A stretch of 64,000 bases of DNA from Cinnamomum chago (lineage: Eukaryota; Streptophyta; Magnoliopsida; Laurales; Lauraceae), in contig CP142458.1 in the NCBI GenBank assembly GCA_038049695.1, positions 64,823,501 to 64,887,500 of the forward strand. Direction: 5' to 3'. The position numbers were made by a program, and so were the translations under genes. The notes under the pieces were generated by a model, which saw only the letters and a list, made by a program, of their open reading frames with translations, ran no database searches and was not told the origin of the DNA. How positions within the stretch are numbered: position 1 is the first letter of the stretch; each line of letters begins with the position of its first letter. Shown one piece after another: positions 23,281-36,007 of this stretch.

Positions 23281-25011
23281 TATTAAAGTATGCAGTTACG
23301 ATTAACCAACCCAACAGTGAAAATGATCCCAAGTAAAGCAACACTTCATACAGTGATGAATGAACAGACTACACATCAAATGGAAGGTTTCAATCCCTAA
23401 CAAGTGGGGCCTATTACGTGAAAAATAATATATAAAAACTATTGATAATGATCATTTATTATTAGTTTGATCAAGTTTATCTCAATCCTGCAATCAATGT
23501 CATTTCAATGAAAGCATATGTTTGGATTCTTAAGATAGAAATGTCCCAAAGGATCATGTGAATAGTTTAGATCTTTGAAAGGTTCCTCAAGTCCACAGAT
23601 TTAGTTTGAGTCACTTGACCTTGTTGCTAAGGTACTTGACTTTATATTATCAGGCAATAAGAACTTGTTAAGATGTGAAATCAAGTAAGTTTGAGATATT
23701 CTCTATTACATTATTCATGTTCATCTTCATCTCATCTTGAAATCAAATAACCCTCATCATGTGAAATCAAATAAGATGTGAAATCAAACCTTTTGTTTTA
23801 ACTTTCCAAAAAAAAAAAAAAATCCTGTCATCAATCCATGCCATTGGAAACAGTTGTTTGGGGGGGTGTTTTTAGGCCGGCTGCCAGGGACAGGGACGGT
23901 GTCCTATTTTTGGACCCATATCCAAGTAAGTATGGTTGAAGTCCCAAGTCAAATGACACTGATTGGCCTGTAGTATCAAACACATGCACAAACAAGCCTT
24001 GTCAACAGATAAATAAATGTATGGGTCCTTCCATGGACAGCAAAGGATAGAATTAGGCACAAAAGCTAAAACAACATTGGAATTTTCACAAGCTTCAGCC
24101 AAATGTTTAATAGAAACTGATAGGTGGGCCAATTGAGCTATTTTAATACGGCTGAACCATGATGGAAAAAATAAAATTTTAAAGAACCTTTAAAATAATT
24201 AATTGTATAGGTCAAACTTGTTCAACCGCAGGTTTTGACAGGTCTTTGACTGCCTACTAGGGTTTTGATCTAACCGGTGAGTGCACCACTTCCACTTTCA
24301 CCCTCCTGGTCGAGCACACTAGCTATCATGAAAATCTTATCAAAAGTGTTTTCGCACAATTTAAGATGAACTACCCTCAAGAACGGCTCTTTACCTGAGA
24401 CGTGGCATCTGATTACCTAAACTTCGAATCCTGAATAAGTCCCTTCTCACCTATATGAGTTTTCTTTCTGTTTGTACGGGATCATTACGTCGTTAGCTGG
24501 GGTACCAAAATAGACAAACCACCCTCATTTGTTCTGCAAAGCTGAAGCAATTCAAAACAAACTGCTAAAGCTCACTGTACTCGTCGTTATATGAAATATC
24601 TCCTTCAAGATCCCTATGGTTTTTTTTTTTTCCCTTCACCAAAAACAAAATAAAGATCCCTGTGTTTTCTGTACTCGATGAGCATCACCTTACTTGTATT
24701 ACAAGGGGGGTCTAAGTCTAGTAGTGCATAAAAGAAGAAACTGAGCCTTGTTTTAAGGGTAAGATATCAATAATCCAGGAGAGGTTTAGCTGTAAAGTCA
24801 CTTAGAGAAGAAAAGAGGAGCCATCAACTAGTGATCAACTTCACATATAGATACTTTTAGAATATAGTAAGAACCTTAATATAATCTAACCACATGCTTC
24901 TTTTATTAGTTTCAACAAGATATAGGCCCCTACTTTTCAACACATAAATATATAAAATGGGATTAGTTTGACAATATATAGACCCCTACTTTTCAACCCA
25001 TAAAAGATGGG

Positions 25012-25042
<31 letters not shown>

Positions 25043-27403
25043 CATTTAAGCCCGGAGGTGTGTATGCCTTTGTAGGGACATGAGGAGCCCATCCACGTGT
25101 GTGCATGTGTATGTTTATGCAAATGCATGTGGGTTGACATGCATGAAATCCTCCATGCTTTGGGGCGCAGTATATAGCAACTATGGTGGGCTGGGTCAGA
25201 TTTAATCCAACCTTGAACCAAATTCTATCATGGAGAATTTGAAACCTATCCCAATTTCAGAGCGCAATTACAAATTACTAGAACAAATCAATGAAAAAAA
25301 AAAAAGCTAATGCAACTCTGAGCCTATTCTCTACTCAGATTAGGTTGTTGTGCTAGCTAGATTGGGTCAAATTGATATTAACTCACTTTTTGTGCCTTGG
25401 GTGTCAATGGACCTTCATTTACCAGGTTCCCCTAAAAAAACACTGCATAGACTCTATTGCATGACTTAGTTTCTATTGCATGGCGCAATAGAAATAATGA
25501 ATCTAGTAAACCTGGCGCCTGCATTGTCCATGTTCTACTGTGATTAGAATTAAACATGTTATAAGTCTACTATAATTAAAAAGTAGTGTTTTGGTATAAC
25601 AGTGTTTTGGGGATGATATTACTAATAGAGACTATAAGTCTTTAGGATATACACCTCTTCTGATTGTATAGTAAATTTTTCCGTCTTTCCCGTTGACGTC
25701 AGCCAAAAGCCGAATCACGTAAATCTTTGTATTCTTTTATGCGTGTTTGATGTCTTCTCATATGCCCTAAATCACAACAGCTTCAATAGGATCTGTAGAT
25801 GTTGAGCGTAGTTGAATTGCAGAGTTACCAAACGCAACCTCCCAACTAGTTCCACATATGGTGCACATAAAATGAGTAGTTCACTGTCTGCCATGAGACC
25901 CACCAGCTGGATGATGCACATCAATCCTAGGATTTAGAGGAACCCATTTAATCATAGTAGCCTCTGGTCTAGGGGTGTAAAGTTTGATGATTTTTTGAAA
26001 CACTTGATATAACAGATTTTTTTTTTTTTCATGTTTGTAGCATCAGCATGTGATTAAAGGTCCTGCAGTAAATTTCAGATGAGTGACAATTATTAATTGG
26101 GACCTTTAATACACAATATCCGGTCCATTGACCTGGTATTCAGGGATTCGGCCACAGCTTTTTACCTTGGGAAGGCATGTAAGATATAAACAAGTCCAGA
26201 TTACGTACATGAAGTTGGAGCTTGGAGATTCTCCAAGTATTAAGTCCATTTTAGTGAGACCACCATTGCAATCCAAACAAACAGTACTAGATCACCTTGC
26301 CAACTTGTTCCATCATGAAACAAGAACTTCACTCCAATAAAAATTACATCCAACGTCAAAGTCCATCGCGTAAAAGAAGATTGAAACTCGTAGGACACGT
26401 TTGGTACACAAAGAGGAAACCTCTATCCATACATGGAGTCCTTCATTTTCTTGAATCCATACTATCTGATCTTTGAGGATTACTGAGGAGAGGAGTAACT
26501 GCATTCCAAATTTCAGAAATACCTAGGGGGAGTCACTTCTCGTAGCTCATGTGCTTCTTTACCTCCGTATGAGAGGATTTGAAAAGTTGTCTCACTTTTT
26601 CTCTCTTCACCCAATTGTAGATTTTTCTTAAAAATCGAGAAATGACCGAGATAATTTCTCTCAAAGAACGTTACCCAAATATGCCTTTATATCTTTATTT
26701 GAGTGAGATTTTCCTTGATGATTAAGCAATCGGGAAAGTAAATCTTGCGCGATTTGAATTTCAATGGTGGAACCCACAGATAGTTTTTTTTATTTTTTTC
26801 AAGCAATCAGTTGGGAGAATCACTATACCCTAGTCTCAGGATAGGCAGGCTCTGAGATGGCAATGCAGCTTTCGAGTGTGGAGCCCTACCCTCTACTGCA
26901 AAAGTTTAAAACTATTCACGTGCAATGCAACAAATATAGATGCATGGATCGTGACATAAAATGGCTATAAAATAAAACACCCCATCTACATGCATAGGGT
27001 CTATAGTCTATACCTGTTCTAGAGTGGATATTTTGTGTAGATTTTGTGACTCGTTTCAAGTGTGCTTAAATGGTCACTGAAGATGTACCTGTTCAATAAG
27101 CAATGGGCCTATGTTTCAATGGCTTATCTACCGTCCATTTGGAGGAGCACCAATGGAAAGGATGAGATCTTCTACCATTTGGCTCCGATGGGCCTGGTTC
27201 AAATGACCATTAGCTGTCAACCTCAGCATGGGTGATTTTCGAATATGTGATCCATTTGGCCAAGGGGAGATCTTTTTGTTGATATTTGATGTTTTGGGGT
27301 GGTGTTTTTGCCTTCTAATTCTTTGCCACTAGCTCATTAATAAGCGAACTCGAGATTTGGGCAATGTGGGTCTTCCCAATACTTTTACGGAATCGAAACC
27401 TAA
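23281..27403. other. Intergenic, no gene recognised
   Basis: AT-rich sequence with a (CT)n microsatellite at 25013-25039. An open frame at 23872-24132 (-) has no family I know. TAGGGGTGTAAA at about 25974 resembles a hAT end with no partner seen. Confidence 0.45.
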
Positions 27404-27411
27404 TCTGATAC

Positions 27412-27761
27412 TAGGGATGTAAATGGGTCCACGATCCTCCAATTATCCGGAGATTCCGACCCGTTAAAACTGAGTCCGAGTCCTTATTTAGGCCCCGATG
27501 AATAATTGGGTCCTGGTCCAGTTCCACCTTGGTTCATACCCAAAACCCTACATATTACCTCAATTTTCGAAAACCTCTCATAAAAATCATGTCTTTTTTA
27601 ATATCATTCTCTACCTAAGTCCAGACCCGAATCCAAACCCATCCCTTATATGGTTCTGGCTCCGGTTCCAAAGCCAAGAAACCGGATCCAATTCCACATT
27701 CTCTTTAACGGTTACGGTTCCGGGTCTATTATGGACCAGGACCGACCTGTTTACGACCCTA
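27412..27761. mobile_element. hAT-type MITE, GGAACC-rich family, copy 2 (reverse orientation), 350 bp
   Basis: Left end TAGGGATGTAAATGGGTCC; right end GTTTACGACCCTA. The eight-base flanks TCTGATAC (27404-27411) and ACTGATAC (27762-27769) differ at one base. The interior matches the reverse complement of 9929-10311. Confidence 0.87.
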
Positions 27762-28294
27762 ACTGATACTGAGTACATGCAGAAAAAAAGCTCACACAAG
27801 CGGAAAGCAAACCCCGCACATGCACGAAGAGGAAGAGGAAACCGCACATGCTCGAAGAGAAAAAAAGTGGCGTACCCAAAATTAAAATCCTGGACTGTCA
27901 GATAAGAACTATCATTCTTTACCACTCGAGTAAGGATCACTGGTCTAAGACCCAATTGGAACCAAATAAAAGGTAAAGATCTTAATCTAAATGGTATGGG
28001 TCATCAAGATGGCTAATGAGGAAAGTCAGGCAAATGAGGAAACTCAGGGACAGTTAATTTTTGCAAAATGATCATGGATTTTCAGCCACGTGCAATTCAT
28101 GATGTACCCCCTAATCCTATCAGATTGTCCACACAGTGCAGGTGGGCCCTACATGTCAGTCCACATCAGTCTCACGTGGGCGCCGAGACCGGCTCTTTCA
28201 CTGAGAAATCTGAAATGTCACGCTTGATCCGATGTTGGTCTTGCACACAACAGAAGGCCCACTGGTTAAGGCAACTCCAAATGAGTGAACCAAC

Positions 28295-28295
<1 letters not shown>

Positions 28296-28326
<31 letters not shown>
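28296..28326. repeat. (ATT)n microsatellite
   Basis: About ten uninterrupted TTA/ATT units. Confidence 0.95.
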
Positions 28327-28329
<3 letters not shown>

Positions 28330-28522
28330 ATTTCAAGTCCCCCTCATGGTACTAAAGGCCGAATATAAGAATTGAATATATAAAAGTTCATGGTAAAATG
28401 TATTCCATCAAAAGATTGTTAAAAAGAATGAGAGTGAATGATATGAGCTACAGAATGAAAGATGTAAGGTGACAATTTAGATGCAACAATCACTTTCATG
28501 TGGTTTGAATTACTAGAATGGG

Positions 28523-28760
28523 AACCCCAAGGGGTTGGCCGAGTGGTCAGGACCACGGTTCCTCCCTCTTCCGGAGCTAGAGGTCCTGGTATCGACTCCC
28601 GGTTCCCCCCTCTTCAGGAACCGAAGGTTGAGTCCACTTGTGTTACCACCAAGGGCCACTCCTAGGGGCCACAGGGGTTTTACCCGGCTTCTCTCTGGGC
28701 CCGGAGGGATGAGTCTAGTCCAAAGGATTGGGAACCCTCCGTTAGCAAAAAAAAAAAAAT
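28523..28760 (+). mobile_element. tRNA-derived SINE, copy 1
   Basis: The head has a Pol III A box (TTGGCCGAGTGGTCAG) and a B-box-like GGTATCGACTCCC, resembling a Leu or Ser tRNA. The body runs to CCCTCCGTTAGC and a poly-A tail. Target duplication TTACTAGAATGGG is exact at 28510-28522 and 28761-28773. Full length is about 240 bp. Confidence 0.93.
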
Positions 28761-28773
28761 TTACTAGAATGGG

Positions 28774-30860
28774 GATGGTGAATTCATTTCTCAGCTCTCC
28801 TTAATACATTGTCCCATTAGAGATTAGATGATTTTATTATCGTCGTTTTTAAATTAACATTCGTTTCTTGAATTTTAATCATTTTTAGAAATCAAATTCT
28901 TTATCATTCCTATATATTCAATTACATGAAACAGATAGGCCTTAAGTTATTTCTGAAGAATTCCTAGCCATGCAAATGATAGATACAAACAAAACGGACC
29001 TGATCATAATCTCATTATTCTTGAGAGCAACAGCGTACTTGCTCCACTACAAGGCTCACAACTCAGACAGGATGGTTGGCAAAGTAGGGTCATCGTTAAT
29101 CAAACATAGTTCTATTTTTCTTTTAACTGGTATTCCTGACCCTGCTAGTCCAATCAAAGGGAAACTATCTAAGACCGGTCAAATCAGTTCATAATAGACC
29201 AATCCAATCAAAATCAACTCGTAACCCACAAAAAAGAATTGCATTGATATCAATTCATAGAACTGGTCCTACCAATAATATTCCTTAATAGATTTTTTTA
29301 TTATATTTACAACTTTTTACATTAATACTGTTTTTTTCCTCGTAGCAATGTTTCAATATAAAAATGCATGAAAAAAAATTATTTGGTGGGCATTTTCTCC
29401 TCCTTTCTCCGCATGTAAAAAATCTCTCTCGATCTCTTTAGATTTACTCTCAGAAAATGTAGGCCAAATAAGATTTTCTTTGATCGTTCTTAAAATAAAA
29501 CATTTTTGTAATGATGATGACAAACAAGCCCAACCTAACACTGTCATGTTCCTGTCTGGTCAAAGGTTTGTATGGGGGTAAAAGTTTTTATCCATAGAGG
29601 GGAAGGCCAGAAATCAAGGATCTGGAGTTTTGAGTGTCTGGTTGTGTGGTAAACGCGGAAGATAAGGAGAGAGAAAGGAAAGGAATGAAGAGAAGCATGC
29701 GCGTGCGTCGGATCTCGTGATTTCTTAGACACTGACGAAAAAGCAGCCGCCCTCAGCAAATGACGCTCATGTCCGGGTCCCACTCCGATTTCTCACGCTA
29801 TGTGTCTCACGATACGATATCAACCTCTTTGTGAAATTTTCAAATATGGCTTAAGTTTTTACGTTATTTCAAAAATAACATAAGTTTTGAAACTTTTTAA
29901 ATAGTCTCTAAGCTTTTCAGTAAATCTCCAATTAAGAACATCCGGCCATTTAAAGGTATTTTTTAATGACTTTTCCCTTAATATGTTGAAAATACTCAAA
30001 TTATCTTTCATTTAAAGTCATGACATGATTTCAATAGCCACTATATGCAACCAATCGCTGTAGGAATACTGGATGTCATTGATCACCGTGATTACACCGG
30101 TGAGGAAAATGAGGAGAATGTAGAAGAAGTGAATGAGAGTTTTATTACAATGAAGGGTAATTTGGGTATTTAAAAAAATAGAAAAAAGTTGCCGAAAAAT
30201 AATTTTAAATAAATAGATGACCTTAATTGAAAACTTCCTGAAAAACTTAAGGACTAATTTGAAAATTTTTGAAATTTATGTCCTTTTTTTAAATAAGGCC
30301 GAAACTTAAGGACTTTTTGGAAGGTCTCCCTTTTTCTAATTTTACAAATAGGTCTGTGTTTGGGCACATGCGAAAGCAGGCAAGGAATCCACAACTTGCC
30401 AAATTATGGGGTACCTCTCTTTTTTTATTTTTCAGTTTTTTTCCTTTCTTTCTTTTTTTTTATTTTTTTGAAAAGTAAGTACTCACGCACCCTTTTTTTT
30501 AATAACAGTATTGTAAAAGAAGAGGGTTTTGAGGGGAGAGAGAAATTATTATTCTGATTTTTAACGATTTTTCTATTTTTGTCTTCTAATGAAAAATATT
30601 TGGGACTCAATTTTTTGACCCACAACTCAAGTTGGTGGTAAAAATTTCAAGATGCAAAGTTATGATCATTTTTTATTGCCTTATATTATTGACTAGTACA
30701 TAAATATTTATATTTACATTTTACATATATATATATATATATAATTTTCTAATATACCAGCTTTAGAATGGAGTTGTTTTTTGAACCCCAGCACACCCCC
30801 GTGTTTAAATGAAATGAAGATGAAATGGACCACAATTTTATATATATATATATAGAGAGA
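28774..30860. other. Intergenic, no gene recognised
   Basis: AT-rich sequence with poly-T tracts (30418-30505) and (TA)n at 30724-30743 and 30839-30854. No element ends with matching target duplications were found. Confidence 0.45.
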
Positions 30861-31263
30861 GAGAGATGCTCCTATGAGAAATATCTTTCACCTTAAATAA
30901 GAGATTGAGTTGAAACTCTTACATCCATATCCAATGCCTATCCAATGCCAACAAAACCCCAAGGGGTTGGCCGAGTGGTCAGGACCACGGTTCCTCCCTC
31001 TTCCGGAGCTAGAGGTCTTGGTATCGATCCCCGGTTCCTCCCTCTTCAGGAGCCGAAGGTTGAGTTTACTTGTGCTACCACCTAGGGGCCACAGGGGTTT
31101 TACCCGGCTTCTCTCTGGGCCCGGAGGGAATAGTCCAGTCCAAAGAGTTGGGAACCCTCCGTTAGCACAAAAAAAAAAAAAAAAATGCCAACAACTTAAA
31201 TATGAGGGTCACCACCCCTATCTCTCATATAAGGTGAGAAATCTCTCACATAGGAGCATCTCT
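30861..31263. mobile_element. MITE with GAGATGCTCCTATGAGA termini, split by a SINE
   Basis: Left end GAGAGATGCTCCTATGAG and right end CACATAGGAGCATCTCTTCTC are inverted copies. The halves 30861-30954 and 31184-31263 are separated by the SINE. Without it the element is about 165 bp and aligns with the intact relative at 38961-39106. Its ends lie among TA/GA microsatellites, so no target duplication can be read. Confidence 0.75.
30955..31183 (+). mobile_element. tRNA-derived SINE, copy 2, inserted in a MITE
   Basis: Same family as 28523-28760, with A box, B-box-like GGTATCGATCCC and poly-A tail. It lacks a short segment in the body (after CCACC). Exact target duplication AATGCCAACAA at 30944-30954 and 31184-31194. 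Confidence 0.93.
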
Positions 31264-31287
31264 TCTCACCTCTCTCATAGGAGCATT

Positions 31288-31291
<4 letters not shown>

Positions 31292-31331
<40 letters not shown>
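31292..31331. repeat. (TA)n microsatellite
   Basis: About twenty TA units next to the MITE end. Confidence 0.9.
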
Positions 31332-31335
<4 letters not shown>

Positions 31336-31756
31336 ATCCAGGCTTTAGTAATTGAGGGTCAAGAATCACATGTTAGACAATGGGAAGACTGATTGGTCCA
31401 ATTTGATCTCTCAAAAACACAGCAAGACAATGCATGTGCAGATAAGTTGGGTCAAGTTGAGATGTGGGGTCTGTGAGTTCAGACCCAACAAATTTACTAA
31501 TCCAAGATCAATAAGGTTCAGCTCCATCCAACTTTTCTAAAGTTTATTTGATCAATCGTTGACTTGTACAAGAACCAGGTGGTAGCTTGAGGTTTTCTTT
31601 CTCCGAGAAATAATCCATTCAATAGGAAGGACCAAACAAGGACATCCAAAAAAATAGAATAAATCATCTGCATCCTGTACCAAAACAACATTATAACTCT
31701 CAATGTAAGTCTTGTTAGTAAAATCATGGGCAATCCTATTCAAAAGAATCCATGTG

Positions 31757-31862
31757 GGCTGTAAGTGGTAGCACCAGTAGACTCAATTTATAGTTCTTCA
31801 AGAACCGGAGATCGATACCAGGACCTCTAGCTCCGAAAGAGAAAGGAACTATGGTCCTGACA
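31757..31862 (-). mobile_element. Old fragment of the same SINE family
   Basis: The reverse complement reads GTCAGGACCATAGTTCCT..., GGAGCTAGAGGTCCTGGTAT and GAGTCTACTGGTGCTACCAC, matching the SINE body with many substitutions. The A-box head and tail are missing. Confidence 0.8.
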
Positions 31863-32863
31863 TTCAGAAACCCTATTTTGGAGGACATGTAAGGGCTCGC
31901 CAAATCTTTTGAGTTCGTTTTTCTCAAGTAGTTGCTCTAATTAAGAGAGTGGGGTCAAGTTTTACCGACACAATGGACCTAAGAATTAGGATAATTTTAT
32001 CAAAGTAGGGGATATTTTCAATATCTCAGATATTGAGATGAGAGACACACGAGTTAAATCTAGACTAATGAGTATGAGAAAGGTGGGGTTGCCCAAGTGG
32101 CCAAAAGGCTTGCAAGACTGAAGCAATTTAAAACCCCATGTGGAGACCATGTGAGAGATCTTCCAAAGCCAACGCCCTCTATTTCCCTCTTTCCTTTTTC
32201 CTCATTCAACAGCCCCACAGGCATCCACCATGTTTTCCGGATCCTGCCAATGCTTCCCTTCTCTTTTTTCATTCTTCAATGCTTCAAAAGAGAACAGATA
32301 GACAGAAGGCCAAAACCCACCAGCTACAATACAATACAAAACAAAACAAAATCCATTTTCATTTGGTAAGATAAGGACTATATAATATGTTTTACAATTA
32401 AAACATTTATTACAAAGACCATGTTCCTATTTCCAATCATTCAAGTATTTGATAAAATGAACATTCTCAAAAGTCAAGTCAAATTTGTATGATAATTGTT
32501 GAATTCAAAAGAAAACCACACCACAATTTTCAAGAGAAACAAAGAAACAAACTTTTAATAGAACAAAACAAAACCCAAATCCCTAGACATATAATGATAA
32601 TATAATTACACCATCTGAAGACACTGTTCAAATAAAGACTTTGTTAGAAAACCCATTTCCTAGTTTCAATCATATTAGCATTTGACAAAATAAATAAAAA
32701 AAAGTCAATATTTTTATGATAATCAGTTGAATTTGAAAGAAAACCTCAAATTCAAGACCCATTTCATAGTTATAATTAATGGACAGAATGACTAAGTGCA
32801 CTGACTACCATTAAAACTGGAAAAAAGATTGTCTCCCTGATAACAAAGGACATCATTTGAAGA
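31863..32863. other. Intergenic, no gene recognised
   Basis: A tRNA-like phrase (GTTGCCCAAGTGGCC, about 32088) is present without a matching B box or tail. Otherwise A-rich sequence. Confidence 0.4.
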
Positions 32864-32872
32864 CACCTTTTA

Positions 32873-33051
32873 GAGTCCAGATCCCTTCTGTTTCGGCCAA
32901 TCCCCAAGCGACACCTTAAAAGCCTGAAAATGTCGTTTATTTCTTTTTTTTCGTTTTTTGAAAGAGGTCATCTAGCCTTTTATAAAGGTGTTGCTAGGGG
33001 ATAGGCCGAAACATCATTTCCATGTTTCTATGGAACAAGGGGTCTGGACTC
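32873..33051. mobile_element. Mutator-type hairpin MITE, 179 bp
   Basis: Termini GAGTCCAGATCCC and GGGGTCTGGACTC are inverted. The homology continues inward through TTTCGGCC and the AATCCCC/GGGGAT block, leaving a small loop, so nearly the whole element is one hairpin. Exact 9-bp target duplication CACCTTTTA at 32864-32872 and 33052-33060 points to Mutator. Confidence 0.92.
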
Positions 33052-33060
33052 CACCTTTTA

Positions 33061-35900
33061 ATGTGAAAGCTTTGATTATGGCTGATTTATCGGTTCTGGA
33101 GTGATAGTTTGGTTTTGTTTTGGGCCCTTCTTAATTTCTAAAGTAAATAATTATAAGAATATTAAGAAAAGTAAAAAGTCCTTAACCTTCATTTCTAATT
33201 AATTACTTTTAGTGTCTAAGATGTAAATAAAATAACAGAATATAATACAAAGGCAGTGAGAATAGAATTACAACACATTGCTTTTGTTTCAGACTGAACC
33301 AAAACAAATTGGTTTCAGCCATGGCCCTAAAGAAAGAAGAATACTATTTGATTTAAAATTGAGTCTTCAAATCATAAACAAAACCTATTTCACAAAGAAA
33401 GACCCATTTCCTAGTTTCAATCATACTAGCATTTGATAATTAAAATGAAGACCCAAAAGGTCACTGCAGTTTTCTATGATAAAAATTGAATCAGGAAAAA
33501 AAATAAAATCACAAGTTTCAAGACCCATTTCTTGTATTGTGTGCTCTATTCTAGAAGTTTGGTGGCAAAAATGAAATCACATGCAAAAATAAGAAGGTCT
33601 CATTTGTTAGGTAGAAGACCTTGCAATAGTGCCCGCTACTTAAATAACACTATAGTTTGAAGGATTCCCTAAATGCCATGACCCCTTTTTCTGGCCCAAT
33701 ATTAGCTAATAGCTAGCTGAAAAAAGTTCAGACCTATCTCATAGGTTGTATCTTCATTTGAAGCAAAGTTTTATAACTGGGTGTAGTCTCCACATTGCAT
33801 CAGCATTTATTATAATTACATGTGTAAAAAGCACTGCTCATTTCCTCGTATTCATAACAAATGCTGAGAAAACTAAGGCCCATTCTCTAATGTCTTATTT
33901 TAAAACAATAAGGAGGACTTTCAACAAGACACCATGATCTCAGGCTTTCTTTCTATATCTAATTCACCAAGTCACTGTTCTCAAATTCCATGCCGTAGCA
34001 CATGTGAACATGATGCATGAGGACCATACATGAGATATAGTGCTCTTATTAGGTGGGCCACATGTGTATTTTGAATGATGAGTCCTGAATCATCCAATGA
34101 GGAACTGTGTCATGAAGGTGGATTCATTGGCCACCAAGCATGGGATGCATGATACATTCATTAGTCTTTTAGTAAATATCAGTCTGATTAGTCATTTTTA
34201 ACCATTCAGTTCTTTACCAAAAGAAAACAAACCATTCAATCTAATACAGTGAGAATGATTTTGCTTAAATATGCATTATCCATAACTCAACCTTTTAGTT
34301 GGACAGCCCATGTGTCAAATGTGCAAGAATAATGGCTTTAACACCATATTTAGCCTTACAGGTTGGCTATATTTGATTTGCTTTAAATCCATGTAGAATC
34401 AATATTTGGAAATTTGATCTAGCCAATACTGTGTTATATCCAATGATGATTTCACATCCAGGGGACATGCAAGTAGGTTATATAAGAGTGAGATGGGACA
34501 TTTGGATCATCTCCCTGCCAAGATCAGCACCATCCTCAACCATCATAATTAGAGGATCTAATACTTGTTCGTTCAACAAGAGGATTCTACTTTCCGTAAG
34601 GAGTCCTACGTTCTATACCACTCTCATAGAAAATTAAAATCCTCTTTAATGAGGAAAGTGAGTCCATTTTTTTTCCTTTGCCACAAAATGAATATCTACA
34701 TTGTGCTAACAACATAACAGTGGGCTACATGAAATCCTCTCTATCCACAAACACGCTCTTAGAATCATTTATTGTCTATAATGGATCATGAAGTTCCTTA
34801 TAAAATGATGCATTAGGAATGAGTGGAAAAATAGAACCGACTATGAATGATTTGACCCATCAAAACAGTTTGTGAAATAAGGCTTCCATGCATGCATGCA
34901 TGCATGATGAGTGCTGCAAAATACTGTAAGCCCAGGGCCCAATTGGTGTACGGGCGGGGCCCGGGATGCTGCACGTGTGGCCACATGGGCACATGGGTGA
35001 GGAGCCAATGGAAGGAGATGGCGTGTTAAATCAGCAAACCTCACATTATCAGTTGGAATTTCGGAAAACAAAGAACACTAAAATCCAATGACCCCATCAC
35101 TTACGTTGCAAATACACAAGCAGCTGTGATTGATGATCCCCTCATTTGATTTCCTTTCCTTAGTCCATAATGTTTATGCATTTGTGTACATGGGAAGGTG
35201 GTGGGCCACCCTCTCCATGTGCATGCATGTGGTGTGTCTGTTCCTAGAGGGCCCCACCAACCCCCCCAACTCTCTCCTTTGAAGCAAAATAAATGGGTTT
35301 TCTAAGCATTCCTCTGATTTTCACTCCCTTCTCTTTTTGCCCTTTTCATGGCATCTGATTCTCTGCCAGAGATCCTTCAAAACAGACCCCTACTTCTCTC
35401 TGCAACTCTCCTGCACAGCCTGCCCACTTCAGTACTTTCTATTTGTTCCACATAGTCTAGTCCCTTTTCTCAGGACCCTTCAGTGAAGCACTTGGTGAGG
35501 TACATATCACATACACTCCTTCCACTGCTCCACTACTACTACTGTCATGGCATTTAAAGAGGCCTGCTTGCTTGCATGAGTTGCATCTCAGAATTAGATT
35601 CTAGCAAATTATGCACATCCCCTAAGTTTTAGCATCACCAATTGAAATCAAAAGCTGCCATCTATCAATCCAATCCTTGCTGCCTTCTCTTTTTCCATCT
35701 TTGTCTTTATACACTCCCTCTTTTATCTTTCTACCTCTTATCTCAAACGACATTAGGCTAATAAATCCATACATGTTCCAGGCTTTTGGACAAGACCCTT
35801 TTCATATCAAAAGCTGTCATTCCTCCTTGGTTCTAGTAAACTGTCAAGAAGTCAAGAGATTAGCCCAGCAAATCATAAGCAATCCATGCTTTTGAGCAGC
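33061..35900. other. Intergenic and distal promoter of the IBH1-like gene
   Basis: No gene recognised. (CATG)n-like alternation at 34887-34909. From 35150 on, the sequence becomes pyrimidine-rich as it nears the IBH1-like gene. Confidence 0.45.
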
Positions 35901-35907
35901 ACCTCAT

Positions 35908-35915
35908 TATAAAAA
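35908..35915 (+). promoter_or_regulatory. TATA box of the IBH1-like gene
   Basis: TATAAAAA lies about 93 bp before the start codon, followed by a CT-rich leader (TGTCTCTCTCTACTCTCTCC, 35943-35962). Position and match fit a plant TATA promoter. Confidence 0.6.
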
Positions 35916-36007
35916 CTAGACCTTGAGCTATACTATCACTGCCTGTCTCTCTCTACTCTCTCCTCTTTTCAAGTTGTTTTGGGCCTATTTCCTTACCATT
36001 AGCTACC

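Noticed and set aside
23872-24132. 86-codon frame on the minus strand
   Set aside because: No family recognised and no supporting splice or promoter signal.
25974-26040. hAT element starting TAGGGGTGTAAA
   Set aside because: No partner terminus or target duplication found.
32085-32160. tRNA or SINE head (GTTGCCCAAGTGGCC)
   Set aside because: No B box, no cloverleaf and no poly-A tail or target duplication could be found.
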